From positions 806,001 to 870,000 of the forward strand of contig NZ_JAGJBY010000001.1 of NCBI RefSeq assembly GCF_020010905.1: DNA of 64,000 nt. The letters are read 5' to 3'. How positions within the stretch are numbered: the stretch's first letter is position 1; each line of letters begins with the position of its first letter. This DNA comes from Streptomyces acidiscabies. Its GTDB lineage: Bacteria > Actinomycetota > Actinomycetes > Streptomycetales > Streptomycetaceae. The position numbers and the translations under genes are program-made. The notes below the pieces were generated by a model. That model made no database searches and was not told the origin of the DNA. It worked only from the letters and a program-made list of their open reading frames with translations. This document shows positions 16,637 to 25,700 of the stretch, one piece after another.

Positions 16637-16972
16637 CGTGACTCTCCCAGCTGGTCAAAGGTGTGCCGGTTGGGGGTCCCCCCGGCGGAGGTCTTCAGGT
16701 GGTCCAGAGGCGTCGGCCCCGAGCCCCACCCACTCGGAATCGTGGCAGAAACAAGGGCTCCAGGGGACGTCTTCGGCACCCTGTGTCCGGCATTTTGATC
16801 GCGGATCCCCACGACCCCACCAGCGCACTCGCTTCCGCCAACAGCGGATCGTACGCGGCTTTGCCATCTGGCAGAGCATGGGCGGGGCTTGAGGACGGAG
16901 AGACGGCGGTGATCTTTACCTCAGGCACGCGAAGGGGGGTATGGAAGGGGGTACGAAGGGGGCGCGGGGGTG
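16637..16972. other. Intergenic region upstream of the tadA-associated gene
   Basis: 336 bases with no gene I can support. Reading frames here are shadows without ribosome sites. It presumably carries the promoter for the tadA pair. Confidence 0.5.
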
Positions 16973-17155
16973 TCACCAACGGAACGTCCGCATGCGCATC
17001 GCGTGACGCAGCCGCGCCGCCTTCGCCCTCCTCGGCTGGACCCGGTCCCGCAGCTCCCGCGCCTCCGCCAGCTCCCTGAGGAAGCGGGCCCGGCGCCGAC
17101 GTCGGTCGGCCGCGCTCTCCGTACGTTCTTCGTTTGGTTCTTCGCGTTCCGGCAC
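16973..17155 (-). CDS. Small basic conserved protein (ends MRMRTFRW)
   Basis: 60 aa from GTG 17155. An acidic N-terminus (PEREEPNEE) is followed by a strongly basic helix (ADRRRRRARFLRELAEAREL) and the end RHAMRMRTFRW. I recall this short protein, with its conserved last residues, at this place in other Streptomyces. It may bind nucleic acid, but that is only from its charge. Confidence 0.65.
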   Translation of the reverse strand: MPEREEPNEERTESAADRRRRRARFLRELAEARELRDRVQPRRAKAARLRHAMRMRTFRW

Positions 17156-17255
17156 AGTTCACACCACCCCGGTCCAAGTCGGTCATCCCACTGTCCCTCT
17201 GTTCGGGGGTCCGACGCCAGAGCGACCCGGGTGCGTGCCCGGTTAATCTGGACGT

Positions 17256-17891
17256 ATGCGTCTCCACGTCGTCGACCACCCTCTGGTCGCTCACAAGCTC
17301 ACCACGCTCCGCGACCAGCGCACGGACTCCGCGACCTTCCGCCGCCTCGCCGACGAACTGGTCACCCTCCTCGCCTACGAGGCGACCCGGGACGTCCGTA
17401 CGGAACAGGTCGACATCGTCACCCCGGTCACCGAGACGACCGGCGTGAAGCTGTCCTACCCCCGCCCCCTCGTCGTACCGATCCTCCGCGCGGGCCTCGG
17501 CATGCTCGACGGCATGGTCCGCCTCCTGCCCACGGCGGAGGTCGGCTTCCTCGGCATGATCCGCAACGAGGAGACCCTGGAGGCGTCCACGTACGCCACC
17601 CGGATGCCGGAGGACCTCTCGGGCCGCCAGGTGTACGTCCTGGACCCGATGCTGGCGACGGGTGGCACGCTGGTGGCGGCGATCCGCGAACTGATCCGCC
17701 GAGGCGCGGACGACGTGACGGCGGTGGTCCTGCTCGCGGCGCCCGAGGGGGTCGAGGTCATGGAACGCGAACTGGCGGGCTCGCCGGTGACGGTGGTGAC
17801 GGCGGCGGTGGACGACCACTTGAACGAGCAGGGGTACATCGTGCCGGGTCTGGGAGACGCGGGGGACCGCCTGTACGGCGCGGCGGAGTAG
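17256..17891 (+). CDS. upp: Uracil phosphoribosyltransferase
   Basis: 211 aa, the normal length. The PRPP-binding loop DPMLATGGT spans residues 130-138, the uracil-binding end has [13 protein letters not shown], and PILRAGLGM is intact. It converts uracil and PRPP to UMP in pyrimidine salvage. Monocistronic by layout, followed by a dispersed repeat. Confidence 0.97.
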   Translation: MRLHVVDHPLVAHKLTTLRDQRTDSATFRRLADELVTLLAYEATRDVRTEQVDIVTPVTETTGVKLSYPRPLVVPILRAGLGMLDGMVRLLPTAEVGFLGMIRNEETLEASTYATRMPEDLSGRQVYVLDPMLATGGTLVAAIRELIRRGADDVTAVVLLAAPEGVEVMERELAGSPVTVVTAAVDDHLNEQGYIVPGLGDAGDRLYGAAE

Positions 17892-17905
17892 CGGTTCCTT
17901 CTGAA

Positions 17906-17970
17906 GTGCGGGTGGTGGAGTTTCTTTAGGGGCGCGGGGAACTGCGCGACCAGCCCCCCACTACCCGCAC
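17906..17970. repeat. Dispersed Streptomyces palindromic repeat, copy 1
   Basis: Core TTTAGGGGCGCGGGGAACTG followed by CGCGACCAGCCCC. Here it is enclosed by an outer imperfect inverted repeat (GTGCGGGTGGTGG / CCACTACCCGCAC), so the whole could fold into a long hairpin. It sits between upp and the convergent LytR_C gene and may act as a terminator. Other copies: 21310, 51962, 52061, 54651. Confidence 0.75.
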
Positions 17971-17974
17971 CCGC

Positions 17975-18616
17975 TCAACAACCCTTCTTGGCACCCCCGT
18001 TGGCGGCCTTAGGCACACTCAACGCGGTCAGAGCTTTAGCGGCATCGGCAGGCGCAGCCAGCGCCTTGTACCCATTCCCGATGACGAGGTCGACGGACGC
18101 ATCCTTCCGAGCCGCATCCATCCGCCGCTGAGCACCCGGCAGTTGAACCCCGAGCACGGACAACGACGTACCGGACGCGGTGGGCAACCCCACCAACACC
18201 CCGGTCCCGACAACCTTCTTGTCGAACTGCGCAGGCGCATTCCCCACCTGCCCCACCTTGAACCCCCGCCTCTTCAACTCATCAGCGGTGGTCTTGGCGA
18301 GCCCACTACGGGTGGTCGCGTTGAAAACGTTCACGGTGATCTGCGCAGGCTTGGGAAGCACCACAGCGGCCGTAGTGGGAACCGCCTTCTTGACCGCACA
18401 GTCGCCGGAGACGGACGCCGCGGAAGCGGTCCCACCCCCACCGGTGAAGACATCCACGAGCTGCATGGTTCCCCACCCCGCAACCCCGAGCACGGCCCCG
18501 CACGCGACGACGCCCACAACGAGCCGCCCTCGCCGCCGAGATCGCCGCATACGCGGGTACTTGTCGCCTGTGATGCGGTACTTGCCGCCCATGCCGGGGG
18601 GAGTCAGCATGCTCAT
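17975..18616 (-). CDS. LytR C-terminal-domain membrane protein
   Basis: 213 aa from ATG 18616 (in-frame ATG at 18610 also possible). A basic cytoplasmic start (YPRMRRSRRRGR) precedes one transmembrane helix (LVVGVVACGAVLGVAGWGTM). A linker follows, then a LytR_C domain (ITVNVFNATTRSGLAKTTADELKRRGFKV). This extracytoplasmic domain is common in cell-envelope proteins; no LCP catalytic domain is present. It ends in AKKGC. Confidence 0.85.
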   Translation of the reverse strand: MSMLTPPGMGGKYRITGDKYPRMRRSRRRGRLVVGVVACGAVLGVAGWGTMQLVDVFTGGGGTASAASVSGDCAVKKAVPTTAAVVLPKPAQITVNVFNATTRSGLAKTTADELKRRGFKVGQVGNAPAQFDKKVVGTGVLVGLPTASGTSLSVLGVQLPGAQRRMDAARKDASVDLVIGNGYKALAAPADAAKALTALSVPKAANGGAKKGC

Positions 18617-18727
18617 GGGCGCAGCGTAGTGCTCCAGCGCGCCCATGACGAATAAACGATCATCCGACACCGCCCGGTCACACGGATTGCACCCGAAAGG
18701 GGCAACGAGGCCACCCAAGGGTGGACG

Positions 18728-19024
18728 TCACTCCAGTTCGAGCACCCGCGCATGCAGCACCTGCCGCTGCTGAAGCGCGGCCCGCACCGCCCGGTGCAGC
18801 CCGTCCTCCAGATACAGATCGCCCTGCCACTTCACGACGTGCGCGAAGAGGTCGCCGTAGAACGTCGAGTCCTCCGCGAGCAGGGTCTCCAGATCGAGCT
18901 GCTGCTTCGTGGTCACGAGCTGATCGAGGCGGACCGGGCGCGGTGCGACGTCCGCCCACTGCCGGGTGCTCTCCCGGCCGTGGTCGGGGTACGGCCGGCC
19001 GTTTCCGATGCGCTTGAAGATCAC
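18728..19024 (-). CDS. Conserved actinobacterial protein, ParB/Srx-like end
   Basis: 98 aa beginning MIFKRIGNGRPYPDHGRES. The C-terminal WQGDLYLEDGLHRAVRAALQ resembles the DGHHR helix of ParB/sulfiredoxin-like folds. Databases often label this very conserved protein as VapB-like; I would not trust that name. Function unknown. Confidence 0.8.
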   Translation of the reverse strand: MIFKRIGNGRPYPDHGRESTRQWADVAPRPVRLDQLVTTKQQLDLETLLAEDSTFYGDLFAHVVKWQGDLYLEDGLHRAVRAALQQRQVLHARVLELE

Positions 19025-19130
19025 ACGGAAAGCCTACCGGCCCAGACCTTCCGGGCGCAGCCACGGCGACGGAGTGCGACGCTGCAAATAACGTCATGTA
19101 CCGAGGCAAACCGGGAACGAGGGGCAGGCG

Positions 19131-20672
19131 ATGAGTACGCAGCCGCAGCCGACGGGCGCGAACGGGCCGACGCCGGCCGAGGTCACGGAGATCGCGGCCG
19201 GGTACGCCTTCACGGGCCCCGCGCTCGACCTCGGCGCCCTCCTCTGGGAGAACACGCCCCACCCCGAGGCCCCCGTCCGTATCCCGCTGCCCGTCCTCAA
19301 CCGCCACGGCCTGGTCGCGGGCGCGACGGGCACCGGCAAGACGAAGACGCTCCAGCTGATCGCGGAACAGCTCTCGGCGCAGGGGGTCCCGGTCTTCCTC
19401 GCGGATGTGAAGGGCGACCTGTCGGGGGTGTCGGCACCCGGCGAGGCGGGCGAGAAGGTGCGGGCCAGAGCGGCGGAAGTGGGCCAGAGCTGGACTCCCG
19501 CCGGATTCCCCGCGGACTTCTACGCCCTCGGCGGCATCGGCCACGGCATCCCCGTACGCGCCACCATCACCAGCTTCGGCCCGGTCCTGCTCTCCAAGGT
19601 CCTCCAGCTGAACCCGACGCAGGAGCAGTCCCTCGGCCTGATCTTCCACTACGCCGACACGAAGGGCCTCGAACTCCTCGACCTCAAGGACCTCCGCGCG
19701 GTGGTCGCTTTCCTCACGTCCGACGAGGGAAAGGCGGAACTGACAACGATCGGCGGCCTTTCTACGGCGACGGCGGGCGTGATCCTGCGTTCCCTGACCG
19801 CCTTCGAGGCACAGGGCATGTCCGACTTCTTCGGCGAACCCGAATTCGACACGGCCGATTTCCTACGGCTGTCCCCCGACGGCCGGGGAATCGTGTCGGT
19901 CCTCGAACTCCCGGCGATCCAGGACAAACCGCAACTCTTCTCCACCTTCCTGATGTGGCTGCTGGCCGACCTCTTCCACGACCTCCCGGAGATCGGCGAC
20001 GCGGAGAAACCCAAACTCGTCTTCTTCTTCGACGAGGCGCACCTCCTCTTCAACGGTGCCTCGAAGGCGTTCCTCGACTCCATCACCCAGACCGTCCGCC
20101 TCATCCGCTCCAAAGGGGTCGGCGTCTTCTTCGTCACGCAGACGCCGAAGGACGTCCCCGCCGACGTCCTCGCCCAGCTCGGCAACCGCGTCCAGCACGC
20201 ATTGCGCGCATTCACCCCGGACGACCAGAAAGCGCTGAAAGCGACCGTCAAGACGTTCCCGAATTCCGCGTACGACCTTGAGGAACTCCTGACGTCGCTG
20301 GGAACGGGGGAGGCGGTCGTGACCGTCCTGAGCGAGAAGGGGGCGCCGACGCCCGTTGCGGCGACGCGACTTCGGGCGCCGGAGTCGCTGATGGGGCCGA
20401 TCGACGCGGGCGTCCTGGACCGGGCGGTGGCGTCGTCCCCGCTCCACGAACGTTATGCACAGGCTGTGGACAGAGAATCGGCGTACGAGAAACTCCAGCG
20501 GCGTCCGGCGGAGAAGGCGGAGGTTCCTCGTGAGCGGGAGGAGCGCCAGTCGTCGATGGTGGAACAGGTCGTGGGCAGCGGCATGTTCAAATCCCTGGCG
20601 CGGTCGATCGGTACGCAACTGGGCCGGGAAATCACGCGGTCCCTTTTCGGTACGGCGAAAAGGAGGCGGTGA
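19131..20672 (+). CDS. HerA-like ATPase (DUF853)
   Basis: 513 aa. Walker A GATGTGKT at 64-71, Walker B VFFFDEAHLLF near 300, and a QTPKDVPADVLAQLGNR sensor region as in HerA/FtsK-type bipartite DNA helicase relatives. The C-terminal 80 residues are charged and end in a conserved GSGMFKSLARSIGTQLGREI. The family (DUF853) is proposed to move DNA or to act in DNA processing; the precise role is unknown. Confidence 0.9.
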   Translation: MSTQPQPTGANGPTPAEVTEIAAGYAFTGPALDLGALLWENTPHPEAPVRIPLPVLNRHGLVAGATGTGKTKTLQLIAEQLSAQGVPVFLADVKGDLSGVSAPGEAGEKVRARAAEVGQSWTPAGFPADFYALGGIGHGIPVRATITSFGPVLLSKVLQLNPTQEQSLGLIFHYADTKGLELLDLKDLRAVVAFLTSDEGKAELTTIGGLSTATAGVILRSLTAFEAQGMSDFFGEPEFDTADFLRLSPDGRGIVSVLELPAIQDKPQLFSTFLMWLLADLFHDLPEIGDAEKPKLVFFFDEAHLLFNGASKAFLDSITQTVRLIRSKGVGVFFVTQTPKDVPADVLAQLGNRVQHALRAFTPDDQKALKATVKTFPNSAYDLEELLTSLGTGEAVVTVLSEKGAPTPVAATRLRAPESLMGPIDAGVLDRAVASSPLHERYAQAVDRESAYEKLQRRPAEKAEVPREREERQSSMVEQVVGSGMFKSLARSIGTQLGREITRSLFGTAKRRR

Positions 20673-20705
20673 GGTGGCGGACCGGTTCCTTTCGGTCCGC
20701 CACCT
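20672..20705. terminator. Terminator after the HerA-like gene
   Basis: AGGTGGCGGACCG and CGGTCCGCCACCT form a perfect 13-bp stem with an 8-nt loop, followed by TTT. The stem starts at the stop codon. Confidence 0.88.
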
Positions 20706-20711
20706 TTTCAG

Positions 20712-20837
20712 CTAGCGGCTCTGCTCAGCCTGCGCCTGGGGCTGCTGCTCGTTTTCCGTCCGCTTCTCCGTGGGCGCCGCACGCCGGGCTTCCGCGCGCA
20801 ACAGAGCACGCAGGACCGCATAAGGATCTGTGGGCAT
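20712..20837 (-). CDS. Very small conserved protein (41 aa)
   Basis: ATG 20837 to TAG at 20712, preceded by a GAGCTAGGA-type ribosome site. Reads MPTDPYAVLRALLRAEARRA followed by a Gln/Glu-rich tail (QQPQAQAEQSR). High third-position GC supports coding. I recall similar 40-residue proteins in other Streptomyces. No function known. Confidence 0.6.
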   Translation of the reverse strand: MPTDPYAVLRALLRAEARRAAPTEKRTENEQQPQAQAEQSR

Positions 20838-20894
20838 GGCCGGGTTTCCTAGCTCTGAGTGAAGGATGAGGGGGGTTTCTTCACACCGCTCTCA

Positions 20895-21209
20895 TCAGCA
20901 CCGCAGAACCACACAACGCACGGAGGAAATCCCGAAGGGGACGGGAGGCGTCGGGAATTCGCGAGGCACCCTCCCGACCGCCTCGACGCCCACGCGAGAA
21001 ATGAACGCGGGCCGCAACACCTTCTCGCCCCGCGCGACAGGCGCGGCGGTCGGCCGGAGTCCGCTGTCGACAACGTCGTACTCGACACTCTCGACAGCCA
21101 TGGCCACGCAGGGAACCGTGCAGACTTCCCCGGGCACCAGCAACGCGAGCACCACGACCAACGCCCGCAGCCAGAGCCGCGATCGAGAAAGAAGCGGTGC
21201 ACCACTCAC
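20895..21209 (-). CDS. Small exported or membrane protein
   Basis: 104 aa from GTG 21209 (no clear ribosome site). Strong third-position GC supports coding on this strand. A basic start and hydrophobic core (RALVVVLALLVPGEVC) look like a signal peptide or anchor; four cysteines remain, two in the end VRCVVLRC. Not recognised. Confidence 0.55.
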   Translation of the reverse strand: MSGAPLLSRSRLWLRALVVVLALLVPGEVCTVPCVAMAVESVEYDVVDSGLRPTAAPVARGEKVLRPAFISRVGVEAVGRVPREFPTPPVPFGISSVRCVVLRC

Positions 21210-21309
21210 ACAGGGGGGATGCCCAAGGCGCGCGGGGGTCGAGTCACGGGGGTGAGTGAATCAACCCATTCGGAGCAGCGCATTCGAAGCGCCGGGTAGC
21301 TTCGGTGTT

Positions 21310-21356
21310 TTTAGGGGCGCGGGGAACTGCGCGACCAGCCCAATGCGACCCGCACT
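21310..21356. repeat. Dispersed Streptomyces palindromic repeat, copy 2
   Basis: TTTAGGGGCGCGGGGAACTG followed by CGCGACCAGCCC and a CGACCCGCAC tail, matching the copies at 17906 and 54651. It lies in the gap just downstream of the HhH-GPD gene stop. Confidence 0.75.
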
Positions 21357-21363
21357 CTGACAC

Positions 21364-21942
21364 TCAACCCTCTTTGGCAGCCCGCTTCTTTTCCTGCTTA
21401 TATGCCCGAACTCTGGCCAAAGAGTCCTCGCCAGTAATATCCGCAACGGACCTGAAAACCTTGGCCTCCCCATAACTCCCCGCAGCCTCCCGCCACCCCT
21501 CCGGCCGAACCCTCACCTGCTTACCCAACAACGCCAAGAAAATCTGAGCCTTCTGCTTCCCAAACCCCGGCAACCCCTCCAACCTCTTCAACAACTCACC
21601 CCCACTACCAACCCCGTCCCACACCCCCTCCGCGTCCCCGTCATAGTGCTCGACAAGAAACTGACAGAGCTGCTGAACCCGCTTCGCCATAGACCCGGGA
21701 TACCGATGCACCGCAGGCTTCTCGGAAAGCAGCGCAGCAAACCGCTCAGGATCCATCCCGGCGATCTCCCGCGCATCGAGATCATCCACCCCCAACCGAT
21801 CAGCGATGGTCCGAGGCCCCTTGAAGGCCCACTCCATAGGAACTTGCTGATCCAGCAGCATCCCCACCAACGCCGCCAGGGCCGACCGCCCGAGCAACTC
21901 ATCGGCCTCGGAATCCTGCGCAAGATGCAGAGTGACGTCCAT
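21364..21942 (-). CDS. HhH-GPD base-excision repair protein
   Basis: 192 aa. N-terminal MLLDQQVPMEWAF is the usual start of the DNA-glycosylase helical domain. The helix-hairpin-helix is seen as LEGLPGFGKQKAQIFLAL. No iron-sulfur cysteine cluster is present. Expected to remove damaged bases; substrate range unknown. It lies 24 bp after the siderophore-interacting gene on the same strand. Confidence 0.88.
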   Translation of the reverse strand: MDVTLHLAQDSEADELLGRSALAALVGMLLDQQVPMEWAFKGPRTIADRLGVDDLDAREIAGMDPERFAALLSEKPAVHRYPGSMAKRVQQLCQFLVEHYDGDAEGVWDGVGSGGELLKRLEGLPGFGKQKAQIFLALLGKQVRVRPEGWREAAGSYGEAKVFRSVADITGEDSLARVRAYKQEKKRAAKEG

Positions 21943-21966
21943 ACCCAGATGATCCCGCCGAAGAGG

Positions 21967-22662
21967 TCACCCCGCGCGCCAGTACCCAAGCGCATGGACC
22001 CGCTCTTTGGGAACGCCGAGTTCCTTACGGACGTACGCGGAGAGCACCCGAGTAGTACGCGTATCGCAAGCGATCCACACGTACGGCGCCTCCGCCCCGT
22101 CCAGCACCTCCGGCAACTCCAGCCGAACCCGCTCGACCAACTCCCCACGAGGCACCCGCCGTACCCCATGCCGGAACGGCAACTCACCTTCCCCACCCTC
22201 GAACCACACGGTGGCCGGCACGGAACTCATCGAGTCCAGCAGGGAGTTGATCGCGGGCAGCGACGCGGGATCGCCGATCGCGAGGACGTGGGTGGGCGAG
22301 GGCACGGGACTCTCGAACCCGGTCCCCTGGACGGTCGCCTCGATCGTGCCGCCGACCTCGACCCCACGAGCCCAGTCGCTGGCGGCGCCCTCATGCAACG
22401 CGAACTCCAACGCGAACGTACCGCTCTCCGGGTCGGGATCGACCAGTGTGTACGCCCGCTGATGGGGCCGCCCGGCGTTCTGGAACCACAGCCGCACCCA
22501 CATGGTCGGATGCACGGGATTCGCGTCGAGCAGCCCGCCGTCCGTGACCCTGATCCGCCGGTACTCGGCGCTGACCTGCTCGTTCGCCGTCACGGTGAGG
22601 GTGAAGTCCCGGGCCCGCATGAGCTTCAGAACAGCACCTTCCCAGCCCCGCCCCTGCGCCAT
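21967..22662 (-). CDS. Siderophore-interacting (ferric reductase-like) protein
   Basis: 231 aa from ATG 22662 with GGTGGAGG upstream; a GTG at 22680 is less likely. The FAD-binding motif HQRAYTLVDPD and the NAD(P)-binding half VLAIGDPASLPAINSLL and WIACDTRTTR fit the SIP family (ViuB type), which releases iron from siderophores in the cytoplasm. It is divergent from the acylase operon across an iron box, so it should be repressed by iron. Confidence 0.9.
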   Translation of the reverse strand: MAQGRGWEGAVLKLMRARDFTLTVTANEQVSAEYRRIRVTDGGLLDANPVHPTMWVRLWFQNAGRPHQRAYTLVDPDPESGTFALEFALHEGAASDWARGVEVGGTIEATVQGTGFESPVPSPTHVLAIGDPASLPAINSLLDSMSSVPATVWFEGGEGELPFRHGVRRVPRGELVERVRLELPEVLDGAEAPYVWIACDTRTTRVLSAYVRKELGVPKERVHALGYWRAG

Positions 22663-22694
22663 ACTGCCTCCACCTCTCACGTACGCTGCTTAAC

Positions 22695-22713
22695 TTAGGC
22701 AAGGCTAACCTAA
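22695..22713. promoter_or_regulatory. Iron box (DmdR/IdeR-type operator)
   Basis: TTAGGCAAGGCTAACCTAA matches the actinobacterial iron-box consensus TTAGGTTAGGCTCACCTAA at 16 of 19 positions. It lies 19 bp from the acylase ATG and 32 bp from the siderophore-interacting start, so one Fe(II)-bound repressor could control both directions. Confidence 0.9.
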
Positions 22714-22732
22714 AATAAAGGACCCGCACAGA

Positions 22733-25138
22733 ATGACCACGTACCGCGACGCGTTCGGCGTCCCCCACCTCCGCGAAACCACGGCAACGGCGCTGGCCCG
22801 CGCGCAGGGCTTGATGACGGCCCGGGACCGCGCATGGCAACTGGAGGTGGAACGCCACAGGGCGGAGGGGACATCGGCGGCGTTCTTGGGCGCGGAGGCG
22901 CTGGCGTGGGACACGTTCGCGCGACGCGCGAGGCTGACGGACACGGCCCGAAGATGCTTCGAGGGGTTGGAGGGGAGGGATCCGGAGACGGCGGGGTGGG
23001 TGCGGGCGTATGTGGAGGGGGTCAATGAGGGGTTGGGGGTTGGGGGTGCGGAGGCGGGCGGCGTTGAGGGTGTGGGCTCGCGTCGGACTGGCGGGCGGGG
23101 TGGCGTTGGCCGGGACCGCATTGGTGGGGGCGGCGCTGGGCGGGGTGGCGTTGGCGGAGACCGCGTGGGGCGGGACGACTTCGGCTGGGATCACGTCGGG
23201 CGGGGCGGCGTTAGCTGGGGCGGTGTCGGGCGGGACAGTGTTGGCCGGGACGACTTCGGTCGGGACCGCGTCGGTCGAGGCGGCGATGAGCAGGGCGGAG
23301 AGGGCCGGACCGGCGAAGGGCGAGGCGGTTCGGCTGGTGAGGCGGTGCCCGGCGGCCCCTTCGCCGTACCGGCTCCCTCGGCTCCCGACCCAGCCTCGCC
23401 CGCTGCCCAACCCCCCTACCCCACCCCCGAGTTCGAACGCGTCGGCCTCGCCCCCGGCCCTTGGTCCCCCTGGACTCCCCTCGCCATCTGGCTCTCCGTC
23501 CACATCCTGTTCGCCGGCTTCCCCGCCAAACTCTGGCGCGAGGAAGCGATACGCCACCTCGGCCCCGACGCCGTCCCCCTGTTCGCCACCGACGGCCCGG
23601 CCACCTCGGGGAGCAACGGGTGGCTGCTGGACGGGAGTCGGACGGTCAGCGGCAGTGCGCTGATCGCCGGTGATCCGCACCGCTTCATCGAGGAACCCGG
23701 CATCTACCAGCAAGTCCGCCTGGCCTGCGACGAGTTCGACGTCGTCGGGCTCGCGGTCCCCGGCGTTCCAGGGATCGCGCACTTCGGGCACACCGGGACC
23801 GTCGCCTGGGCGATCACGAACGCCATGGCCGATTACCAGGACCTGTACCAGGAGCGGCTACGGCGGACCGGCGCCGGCGTGGAGGCGCTGGACCCGGACG
23901 GGGTGTGGCGCCGGGTCCACCGGCACACGGAACTGATCGAGGTCGCGGGCGAACCCCCCGTAGAGATCGAGGTGTTGGAGACCCCCCGGGGCCCGGTGAT
24001 CGCCGGTGGCCCCGAAGGGCTGGACGACGCGACCCCGTTGGCACTGAGCCTGCGCTACCCGCCGCGCGTGACGCGGGAGTTGGGATTCAGCACGCTCCTC
24101 AAACTGCTGAGGGCCCGCGATGTGGGCGATGTGGACGCCGCCCTCGACACCTGGTGCGAACCCGTGAACGTCGTCCAGGCCGCCGACACCGCCGGAGGCA
24201 CCCTGCACAGGGTCGCGGGCCGGGTCCCGATCCGCGCGCAGGCGAACCGCGTCCGCCTGGTCCCGGCCTGGGAACCGGGCCACGAGTGGACGGGCTGGCA
24301 GGAGATGCCGCGAGCCGAACTGACCGACGGCATCGCGGTGATGGCCAACCAACGAGGCCCGGCAAGGGAGTTGGGTGTCGAGTTCGCCCCTGCGCACAGA
24401 GCGGACCGCATCAGGAACCTCCTCCAGGAACGCGAGAAGTGGACGCCCGAGGAGATCGGCACGATCCACATGGACACCCAACTCGCCTCAGCAGGACCCC
24501 TGTTGGACAGAGTGGCGGCGCTGAAGAACCTCACCCCAGAAGCGGAAACCCTCAGGAACCGCCTGCTGCGCTGGAACCGCCACATGGACGCGACCAGTAC
24601 GGACGCCGCGTCGTACGCATCCCTCCGCAGCGAAGTCGTCCGCACCCTCGCCGCCCACCCCGCCTTCGCCGCCCTCACGACCCCGCCCGCCTACCCCGAC
24701 GTACTCCTCCCCTGGCTAGCCCTCACCCCCCGGATCGGCTTCGCCCTCGAACACCTGCTGCGCGCCGAGGAGTTGTACGGAATCGACCGCGACGCGGCCG
24801 TACGGGAGGCCCTGGAGACCGTGGCCACGCGCCCGCCCGCGCAGTGGGGCGACACCCACCGCCTCACCCCCTGGCGCGCGCTGCCGGACGACACGTACGA
24901 CCCGCCCCCGCTCTCCGGCGACCACGACTGCGTGCTGTGCACCACCGCGATCCCCGGCGTCACGGACCGCGCGGCGCGGGGCCCGGTGGCGCGGTACGTG
25001 TGGGACCTCGCCGACCGGCGCCGCAGCCGGTGGATCGTCCCGCACGGCACCCAACTCCCCTTGTGGCTCAAGGGAGATCTGGCCCCCGTGGAAACCGACT
25101 GGAACCGCTTGCACAAGGAGCACGATGTACGTCCATGA
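22733..25138 (+). CDS. Penicillin-acylase-family Ntn hydrolase
   Basis: 801 aa from ATG 22733. It starts with the alpha-subunit region TYRDAFGVPHLRETTATALARAQG. The autocleavage site is G-Ser294-Asn-Gly-Trp, with Ser294 becoming the beta-chain N-terminal nucleophile. VPGIAHFGHTGTVAWAIT and the Asn/His-rich beta core follow. No signal peptide is visible, although many relatives are exported. Residues about 103-203 are a Gly/Arg/Asp-rich repetitive insertion. It directly follows an iron box and is followed by a GNAT gene, so it may trim an acyl group from a siderophore, as PvdQ does in Pseudomonas; this is inference. Confidence 0.88.
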   Translation: MTTYRDAFGVPHLRETTATALARAQGLMTARDRAWQLEVERHRAEGTSAAFLGAEALAWDTFARRARLTDTARRCFEGLEGRDPETAGWVRAYVEGVNEGLGVGGAEAGGVEGVGSRRTGGRGGVGRDRIGGGGAGRGGVGGDRVGRDDFGWDHVGRGGVSWGGVGRDSVGRDDFGRDRVGRGGDEQGGEGRTGEGRGGSAGEAVPGGPFAVPAPSAPDPASPAAQPPYPTPEFERVGLAPGPWSPWTPLAIWLSVHILFAGFPAKLWREEAIRHLGPDAVPLFATDGPATSGSNGWLLDGSRTVSGSALIAGDPHRFIEEPGIYQQVRLACDEFDVVGLAVPGVPGIAHFGHTGTVAWAITNAMADYQDLYQERLRRTGAGVEALDPDGVWRRVHRHTELIEVAGEPPVEIEVLETPRGPVIAGGPEGLDDATPLALSLRYPPRVTRELGFSTLLKLLRARDVGDVDAALDTWCEPVNVVQAADTAGGTLHRVAGRVPIRAQANRVRLVPAWEPGHEWTGWQEMPRAELTDGIAVMANQRGPARELGVEFAPAHRADRIRNLLQEREKWTPEEIGTIHMDTQLASAGPLLDRVAALKNLTPEAETLRNRLLRWNRHMDATSTDAASYASLRSEVVRTLAAHPAFAALTTPPAYPDVLLPWLALTPRIGFALEHLLRAEELYGIDRDAAVREALETVATRPPAQWGDTHRLTPWRALPDDTYDPPPLSGDHDCVLCTTAIPGVTDRAARGPVARYVWDLADRRRSRWIVPHGTQLPLWLKGDLAPVETDWNRLHKEHDVRP
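23085..23290. repeat. Degenerate repeat inside the acylase gene
   Basis: Imperfect units based on GGGACGACTTCGG and CGGGACCGCGTCGG recur about every 15-45 bp and code for VGRDDFG, VGRDRVG and GRGG-type runs. They fall in the alpha/spacer part before the catalytic Ser and keep the frame open, so they look like an in-frame expansion. Confidence 0.65.
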
Positions 25139-25700
25139 ACAGCCCGTCCCCGGCTTCGGCACCGTCCGGATCCGCCCCCTCGACCCCGAGGCGGACGCCC
25201 GCACGATCCATCCCTGGGTCACCGCTCAACGCGCCGAGTTCTGGGGCATGAACGGCCTCACCGAACCCCAAGTCACCGAGATCTACGCCCACATGGCGAC
25301 CCTGACCACCCACCACGCCTTCCTCGCCGAGCTGGACGGCACCCCGGTGGCACTCCTCCAGCTGTACGACCCGGCGGCGGACCGGGTCGGCGAGGGCTAC
25401 GACGTCGAGCCGGGGGACGCGGGCGTCCACGTCCTGCTGGCACCCGGCGAACGCCAACCGGGCTGGTCGGCGGCCCTGTTGGGGACGTACGCGGCGTACG
25501 TCTTCCTCACCCTCGGCCACCGCCGCGTCGTCGTCGACCCCGACCTCCGCAACGAGAAGGCCGTCGCCCGCTTCCTCCGCCAGGGCTTCACCCCGGGCCC
25601 GGTCGTCACGCTCCCCGAAGTCGATCTCCCGGACGTGTACTTGCCCGCGAAGAAGGCCCAATTGGCCTTCCTCACCCGGGAGGTAGCGTTCCCCGGGTGA
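25125..25700 (+). CDS. GNAT acyltransferase of the siderophore (IucB/MbtK-like) type
   Basis: 191 aa; the ATG lies 14 bp inside the end of the acylase gene. VRIRPLDPEADARTIHPWV at the start and the GERQPGWSAALLGTYAAYVFLTLGHRRVVVDPDLRNEKAV core match the acyltransferases that acylate hydroxylamine groups in siderophore synthesis (IucB, RhbD, MbtK). With the upstream iron box this supports a role in making or tailoring a siderophore. Confidence 0.85.
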   Translation: MYVHEQPVPGFGTVRIRPLDPEADARTIHPWVTAQRAEFWGMNGLTEPQVTEIYAHMATLTTHHAFLAELDGTPVALLQLYDPAADRVGEGYDVEPGDAGVHVLLAPGERQPGWSAALLGTYAAYVFLTLGHRRVVVDPDLRNEKAVARFLRQGFTPGPVVTLPEVDLPDVYLPAKKAQLAFLTREVAFPG

